Shown here: in pieces, positions 58,927 to 64,000 of the stretch | Layout of the letters: the number at the start of each line of letters is the position of its first letter | How positions within the stretch are numbered: position 1 is the stretch's first letter | Source: Lutjanus erythropterus | Taxonomy: Eukaryota > Chordata > Actinopteri > Lutjaniformes > Lutjanidae | Direction of reading: 5' to 3' | DNA: 64,000 nt | Assembly (NCBI GenBank): GCA_020091685.1 | Contig: CM034609.1 | Location: forward strand, 17,000,204 to 17,064,203 | The notes under the pieces: generated by a model | What the model was told of the DNA's origin: nothing | Databases searched by the model: none | The model's input: only the letters and a program-made list of their open reading frames with translations | Translations under genes and position numbers: made by a program

Positions 58927-59301
58927 TCATACAATGACAGTCTGAATCTCCACCTCCTCTGGGGAGGTGATGACATACTCTTCTTGCTGCTGCACCATCT
59001 GTATTCCCTCCTCCACTGCCTCCTCTGTGGTAACCATAGTAACAGTTCCATCCGCCGTCTCCACAGTACCCGCCGTGGCCAGCAGCGTGCCGTCACTGAT
59101 GGCGGAGGCCAACGTCATGGCCACCTGTTCCGTCAGGCTCTCGGGCGTAGCAATGGTGATGGTGTCTCCACAGTCAGAGATGGACGCGCCCTCCTCGTTC
59201 ACCGCCACATTGCGCACAATGATCTGGTGGCCGCCCGTGCCACCGGCGCCGTGTGACCGGCTGACGATTCGCTGCACCACTTTCATGATGTGGTTTCCCA
59301 T
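58927..59301 (-). CDS. e4f1: e4f1 terminal coding exon
   Basis: 375 nt, 124 residues and TGA. Starts MGNHIMKVVQRIVSRSHG (human SHIMKVVQQIVHQ), then HQIIVRNVAVNEEG and TITIATPESLTEQVAMTLAS, ending VITSPEEVEIQTVIV. Entered by the acceptor ctaccag|; the in-frame ATG at its start is not a translation start. Confidence 0.95.
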   Translation of the reverse strand: MGNHIMKVVQRIVSRSHGAGGTGGHQIIVRNVAVNEEGASISDCGDTITIATPESLTEQVAMTLASAISDGTLLATAGTVETADGTVTMVTTEEAVEEGIQMVQQQEEYVITSPEEVEIQTVIV

Positions 59302-62300
59302 CTGGTAGACAGAGGTTTGAATAAAAGGTAGAACTAGAGTTACAACATAATGTAATTAAAAGCTCTTAATAGGTCATTTGGTGTAAACACTGTATATTTA
59401 TCAAACCTATTTTAGAAATAGAAATTCTCACACTCTGTAACTTCTATAGACCATACAGACATTCTTCTGTGTGTGTGTGTGTGTGTGTGTGTGTTTGTGT
59501 ATACTGACCTCATTTTGGCTGTCTTGAATGAGTGTAACCCTTTCTTCCTGCATGTCCTCCTCTGTTTGAGTCTAGAGGATATGAGAGAAGCAGGGCAAAC
59601 ACAATAAATGACAAAATCTAGTAGTATGTTACACCTAGGGCTGGGTACACTTTTATGTCACTGATCATATGGCTTTGATCATTTTAAGTATCAAAAAACG
59701 CCTCTTCATTCGGTACCTAATTCCAATACCTAAGGAGTAAGTGTTATCAGCGTCAGTAAACAAAAACACACATCTTGCTCGTACCAAGACCTACACTGAT
59801 GATTCACTGTCTCACATTACACATTGTAGAAGCATGCAGAAAAATACTATGTTAATGTTATGCCCAGAGATAGGGAACACTGTTTGTTTGTTTGTTTGTT
59901 TTACCATAAACTATTTATCTGCAGCAATGATCTTCACAGATAACTCAGTGAACTCAGTGCTGTGCAGCTAACCTGTTAGCTTGCTGGTGAATCCATTCAC
60001 CTAAATGTCTACTCAGATGGAAGTCCCTGCACATCCTCTGCTCGCCACCACAGCGATAGGTAACCTGCAGCTGAGGAGGAAAGCAATTCTGATAGCTAAA
60101 AGGTTGTGTTTACAGACCAACGGTAAAAGAAGTGAAACACCTGAAGTTAACGGTCAGAGAGAAAGTAAGAAGTCTAATGCTACCACTATTTCCCAGTATC
60201 ACAAACATCACCCACACAGCCTTTCCCTTCCCTTCTTCTTCTTCCTCTTCCCATTAGGTAGACTACTGTCTGTTATTAATGTTGCTTTTAACTGTTTAAT
60301 ACTGGACAGAACGATATTTCTTCATTTTAGTTGCAGAGTAAAAGCAGTTTCTCCAGCTGCTCCTAGGTCTGTGAACAGCTTCCTGTTTTGGAATGAGTAA
60401 CAGTGTCATAATGTGTAATTGCACAGACATTACAACATGTACTACAACCCTACCCTCTGTAGCATCCATGATGTTTCCACATTACAACTTAAAAGTTCAT
60501 GAACACACCAAAGCCGGAAGAATGACTTCCCAACGGGGGAAAATGGGACCAACTGAGGAGCACATGAATGCACAGCGCAGTCACAAACATAAATCATGAG
60601 AAGTTAAGTCCTTCAAAATAGATGATCAAAAGGTGCCAAAGGCATCAATTCTAGTCATCCCTTCAGTCAGTTACACTTAACTGCCCACAGTATCTGAAGC
60701 TTTACAGTTAATAATTGGTTGAGCCACTTTTATGATCAATAACTCCGACCCCATTGTTTCCAGCAGCCATGAATCAGACCTACAAATGGATCAGATGTAT
60801 TTATCTTCACAGAGTTGTTTTCTTTTCTTTTAAAGAGAGCTTTCATGGATACTGCTCTTGTTCAGAGTTTTATATTTACTATGAACTAAACATTTGCTTG
60901 AAGAAATGCCTGCAAACTCAGTTGCTGCTGTGCAGTCCTACAGCAGCTTCTAGAGGTGTATCTATTTGCGTTTATCTAAGGGTTCAGAAGTAGTGTAGTC
61001 ATTTGTCAGACCACAAATGCTTAAATGTCTTCAATAAAAACAAAGCATGGTATATTGTCTATGTCTTAAATTGTGTTTCCTTAATACAACCAAGCTAAAG
61101 AACATAATTTGGGAACATTAAACTATGATAACTCTACAAACCTGTTGCACATTGTGTCAGCTGTTGTCCCGAGTTCTATTAACTGATCCACTAGCTCCTC
61201 CTACCTCCAAAACAGTATTTGTACCATGCAACAATGTAAATGTCACTCCTGTACAAAATAATGGTGAATAAAAGATGCTGTTGAGTCAGTATTTCCATTC
61301 CTAACAATTCAGTGTGCTTGTTTATCTTCTCTGTAAACACTTAAAATGTTAGTTGTAACTTTAAAAATCAATTTTCCTCTCTTCTATGGTGCTGATTTGT
61401 GGTATTCAAAGCTAGAGGTATGTGCACTCGGCACATTAAAGTACTGAATGATTGGTTTTAATCAGCATCCCAATCAATTCCCTGCAGATGTGATAATTAG
61501 AGTGAAATTGTTTTGCTCTTCAGGTTACACTTCAATCAGTAATGTAACAGCACGTCCTCTACTATTCAATGCTAATGGAAAACACCTGCAGTGACATTCA
61601 TAGGGACAGAGGTCCTTGAAACTTGAAGTTTTTCATCCCCAAAATTTCTATTCACCCTTACATGCACCTCTTTGCGCCTCTTCCCTGCAGCTCACCTTGA
61701 TGATGTACTCCTGTGTGTCTGCCACCACTGAGGAAAACTCCACCAGGACAGCATGAGGATCCTCTGAGATGATGGCTGCTGTGGCGAGGCTGTCCACCGA
61801 TGCCTGCTCCTCTGTGACTGCATCCTGCTGCTCACTGGAATCTTCCTTATGGCAGCCTCCTGGTGGATATCAAAGGATGTGTTATTAGTCCTATCTGTAT
61901 CACTGCTGCAAATACCTGTTTTCTTTAACACTCATTCTATATTTCACTGTAGTGCCCGGGAGCACACGTCATTTTTAAGTCATTCCCAGTGTGTTAAAAT
62001 ATGAAAAAATGTTTTGATTTTCAAGCAGTTTGCTTTGTTACAAATGTCAGACATGTATTTATCATACAAGATACTTCGTTAAATTGAAAATGCTGATTTT
62101 CATACCAAGAATACTTTGCTTTGTGTATGTAACAGTTATATTTCTATAATATAATATTGAAGATGAACTCACCCATGTAATTAGGTAAGTTTCTGGCAAG
62201 CTTCATAGTGCTCTGGATTTTTACAAATCGACAGCAAAACAGAAATGTGCTGCTTCAGGAAAACTGCAGCTAATTAGGCTTTAGTTAGGTTAATGGGTGT

Positions 62301-63508
62301 TGCTGCTCTCCTGCTACTGTGGATATAGATTTCAGTGGATACTGCTATCTTATATTAGTATAAAATTGATTATTTAAAACATTTGAACATGTTGTTATGA
62401 CCCTTTTTATCCAATATAGTAGTAATAAGAGTTTCCTCTATATGCATTAATACTAAAGTGTTTTGTGTGGCACTTTTGGTGTCCTCTTTAGGAACAACTA
62501 TGTCACATCACATAATCCCCATCAATAAACAACAGGACCTACTTGGCTCTGACTGCCTGGAATGGATACCGTTTTCCCGGGGGAGATGCGACAAAGAGTT
62601 GGTAGGAGGGACTGACTTTTCAGCTTAAAAATTCAGTGGTTATTCTCTTGTAAGCTGCCAAAAACACTAGCTACTGCCACATTGCTGCTGTTTGTTCTTA
62701 TAACAAACTGTGTGGGGTAAAGTGTAGAGTATTCTCTTTCATTTTGCCAGCCAGGCATTATCCAGTTAAGAGGTGTTGCTGTCACACTTTGAACTTGTCT
62801 TACTTATTATTTTGTCTGGTGTTTTTGAAATATGTTGAATCGAACTTGGTCTAAAAAGCTAAACATGCCACATATTTGGTATCAAGTTTGTTTTCTTTCT
62901 GATTTTGCAATAGAGGTGTTTGTTTGGACTGAGAAGGAAAATGATCATTTACGTGAATTTAGAAAGTTTTGTTTTCTTGTCTGTCTGTCACACTCGCCTT
63001 TAGCACGCATGTGCCGATTCAGAGTCCCGTGCTCTGCAAAGCCTCGTTTGCACTTTGGGCATTTAAAAGGCTTCTCTCCGGTGTGATGGCGGATATGTCG
63101 CACCAAAGAACCTTTCTCCCTGAAGCCTCTCAAACAGAACTGACACACATAAGGTTTCTCATCACCATGGGTCCGCTGGTGCACCTGCAAGGCATTCTGG
63201 GGAAGACAAAGAGACATTTTAGAGATGCCACTGGAATGCCTTTCATGTCTCAGTTAAATACAACAAAAAGACTAATATCTGCAAAATCACCTTGGTCTTG
63301 TACCCCTTGTTGCATCTGGTACAGTGGTAGGGTCTTTCATCCGAGTGGGCCCTCATGTGCTCACGTACATGCCCAATGGTTTTGTACAGCTTGCCACATT
63401 CACCACACTTGTACCTCCTCTCACTGACATGGACTTCCATGTGTTTCTTCAGCAGGTAACCAGTCAGGAACTCCTTGTGGCACAGTGTGCACTTAAAGGG
63501 CTTGTAAC
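58927..63508 (-). CDS. e4f1: e4f1, E4F transcription factor 1, 3' part (five in-window exons)
   Basis: E4F1 is a nuclear C2H2 zinc-finger factor with atypical ubiquitin-ligase activity, linked to p53 and cell-cycle control. In-window exons in transcript order: 63508-63291, 63196-62998, 61859-61696, 59571-59509, 59301-58927; 5' exons lie beyond 64000. They encode five zinc fingers, then EDPHAVLVEFSSVVADTQEY and a long acidic tail with DTITIATPESLTEQVAMTLA, ending VEIQTVIV. All three blocks match human E4F1 (DPHTVLVEFSSVVADTQEY, the same TITIATPESLTEQVAMTLAS core, LEVQTVIV) in my recall. All phases join. One intron uses a GC donor. About 338 residues are visible. Confidence 0.93.
59469..59494. 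repeat. (GT)13 microsatellite next to an e4f1 splice donor
   Basis: Thirteen GT units on the plus strand, so (CA)n in the e4f1 pre-mRNA, beginning about 14 bases past the donor of the 63-nt exon. Confidence 0.95.
59509..59571 (-). CDS. e4f1: e4f1 63-nt symmetric exon
   Basis: 63 nt, phase 0-0, encodes TQTEEDMQEERVTLIQDSQN and E. Human has a related TQTEV at this point. Acceptor ctctag|, donor GAG|gtcagt followed within about 14 bases by a (CA)n tract. Skipping it would keep frame. Confidence 0.82.
59572..61695 (-). other. e4f1: e4f1 intron
   Basis: No coding exon seen. About 59636-59760 resembles a degraded fish repeat beginning 'gggctgggta', and a short (gttt)n tract is near 59882-59900. 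Confidence 0.55.
61696..61859 (-). CDS. e4f1: e4f1 exon encoding the post-finger acidic region
   Basis: 164 nt. GCHKEDSSEQQDAVTEEQAS, then AAIISEDPHAVLVEFSSV and VADTQEYIIK. Acceptor atccaccag|, donor AAG|gtgagc. Supplies the cysteine that probably closes the last zinc finger. Confidence 0.93.
61860..62997 (-). other. e4f1: e4f1 intron with GC donor
   Basis: Intron of 1138 bp with 5' gcgagt and 3' ccaccag. AT-rich, no coding exon or repeat recognised. Confidence 0.65.
62998..63196 (-). CDS. e4f1: e4f1 exon with remaining zinc fingers, ending at a GC donor
   Basis: 199 nt. NALQVHQRTHGDEKPYVCQF, RGFREKGSLVRHIRHHTGEK and RGFAEHGTLNRHMRAK plus one base. The donor is CTAAAG|gcgagt, the GC version of the consensus. 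Reading on to a GT donor loses the conserved KGGC. Joining to 61859 restores KGGC as in human. Confidence 0.9.
63291..63508 (-). CDS. e4f1: e4f1 exon with zinc fingers 1-2 and half of 3 (in-window numbering)
   Basis: 218 nt. KPFKCTLCHKEFLTGYLLKK, RRYKCGECGKLYKTIGHVRE and RPYHCTRCNKGYKTK. The third finger's Cys pair is here and its His pair is in the next exon. Human has the same FLTGYLLKKHMEVHVSERR block. Acceptor tttatgcag|, donor AAG|gtgatt. Confidence 0.94.
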
Positions 63509-64000
63509 CTGCATAAAGAAAGGACCCACAGAGAACTAGAATTACCACCTTGTGGTTTCAAGCCACAGCTAACCAGTCAAGTTGCAGTTTACATCCATGT
63601 CTGTCTAGACTTGTATAATATACTGTATGTAGTGACTAGACTTTGAAGGAATTTAAAACAGAAGCTAGCACTATATTTGATGTGTGTGATTCCAGCAAAT
63701 AATTTCCAGTGAGAAACATGCTGTCTTCACTCAGGGAGGACAGAGGAGTATAGAAAACTGATAAGACAGTGTGATGTCACAGTGAAATGAACTTTGACCT
63801 TTTTGATAAAAATGTTATCACTTCATAATTTTATCCTATTAGATATTTGTATGAAATTTTGTCATAACTAGCACAGGAATTCTTCAGTTATGGCCAAAAA
63901 TGTATTTTATGAGGTCACAGTGATCTAAACCTTTGGCCACCAAAACATGAACAGGTCATCCTTGAGTCCAAGTGGACTTCTGTGCCATTTTTGAAGAAAA
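63509..64000 (-). other. e4f1: e4f1 intron continuing past the window, with repeat copy 2
   Basis: About 63790-64000 is the inverted counterpart of the repeat at 5790-5965: the reverse complement reads ccacttggactcaaggatga and ttttggtggccaaagg. The upstream e4f1 exons lie beyond the window. Confidence 0.55.

Overview
This window is vertebrate nuclear DNA, most likely from a spiny-rayed (acanthomorph/percomorph) teleost. It holds multi-exon genes with compact GT-AG introns, many short terminal-inverted-repeat transposons of types typical of fish, a tRNA-derived SINE and CA/TG microsatellites. There are no operons, ribosome binding sites or CRISPR arrays. Exons were built by hand from splice sites, reading-frame phase and remembered vertebrate family sequences; no alignment was run.

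Layout: (1) 1-3189, plus strand: the last two coding exons of arhgap17 (Rho GTPase-activating protein 17), followed by its 3' UTR. (2) 6253-14562, minus strand: a complete 15-exon coding region of slc5a11 (Na+/myo-inositol cotransporter SMIT2, 687 aa), convergent with arhgap17. Candidate 5' UTR exons lie near 15.7 and 16.4 kb. (3) 19521-55282, minus strand: a complete 24-exon coding region of grid2ip (delphilin), about 1988 aa by my exon model. It has three PDZ domains, two harmonin-N-like domains, proline-rich FH1-type stretches and a C-terminal FH2 actin-assembly domain. A cysteine-bearing alternative first exon at 48817-48833 would give a short isoform of about 1719 aa. (4) 58927-63508, minus strand: the 3' half of e4f1 (C2H2 zinc-finger transcription factor), with five zinc fingers and the C-terminal tail.

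The most unusual part is grid2ip exons 14-15. Where I recall only a short proline-rich linker in mammals, this fish has about 800 residues containing about 24 copies of a six-residue helix-prone repeat, plus nine copies of an [10 protein letters not shown]-type repeat that continue across an intron. The intron is itself built from about four diverged copies of one unit. Other notable points are a third PDZ domain, a cryptic S-isoform first exon, a GC-AG intron in e4f1 that splits the codon just before the last zinc-finger cysteine, and a perfect 44-bp palindrome.

The rest is introns and intergenic DNA rich in MITEs: TTTAAAGG-ended elements, a hAT MITE with an 8-bp target duplication, AGAACC-rich elements with nested insertions, and decayed Tc1/mariner-like copies. 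ARHGAP17 and SLC5A11 are also neighbours in human (16p12.1), which supports those two calls. The four genes are not expected to act in one pathway.
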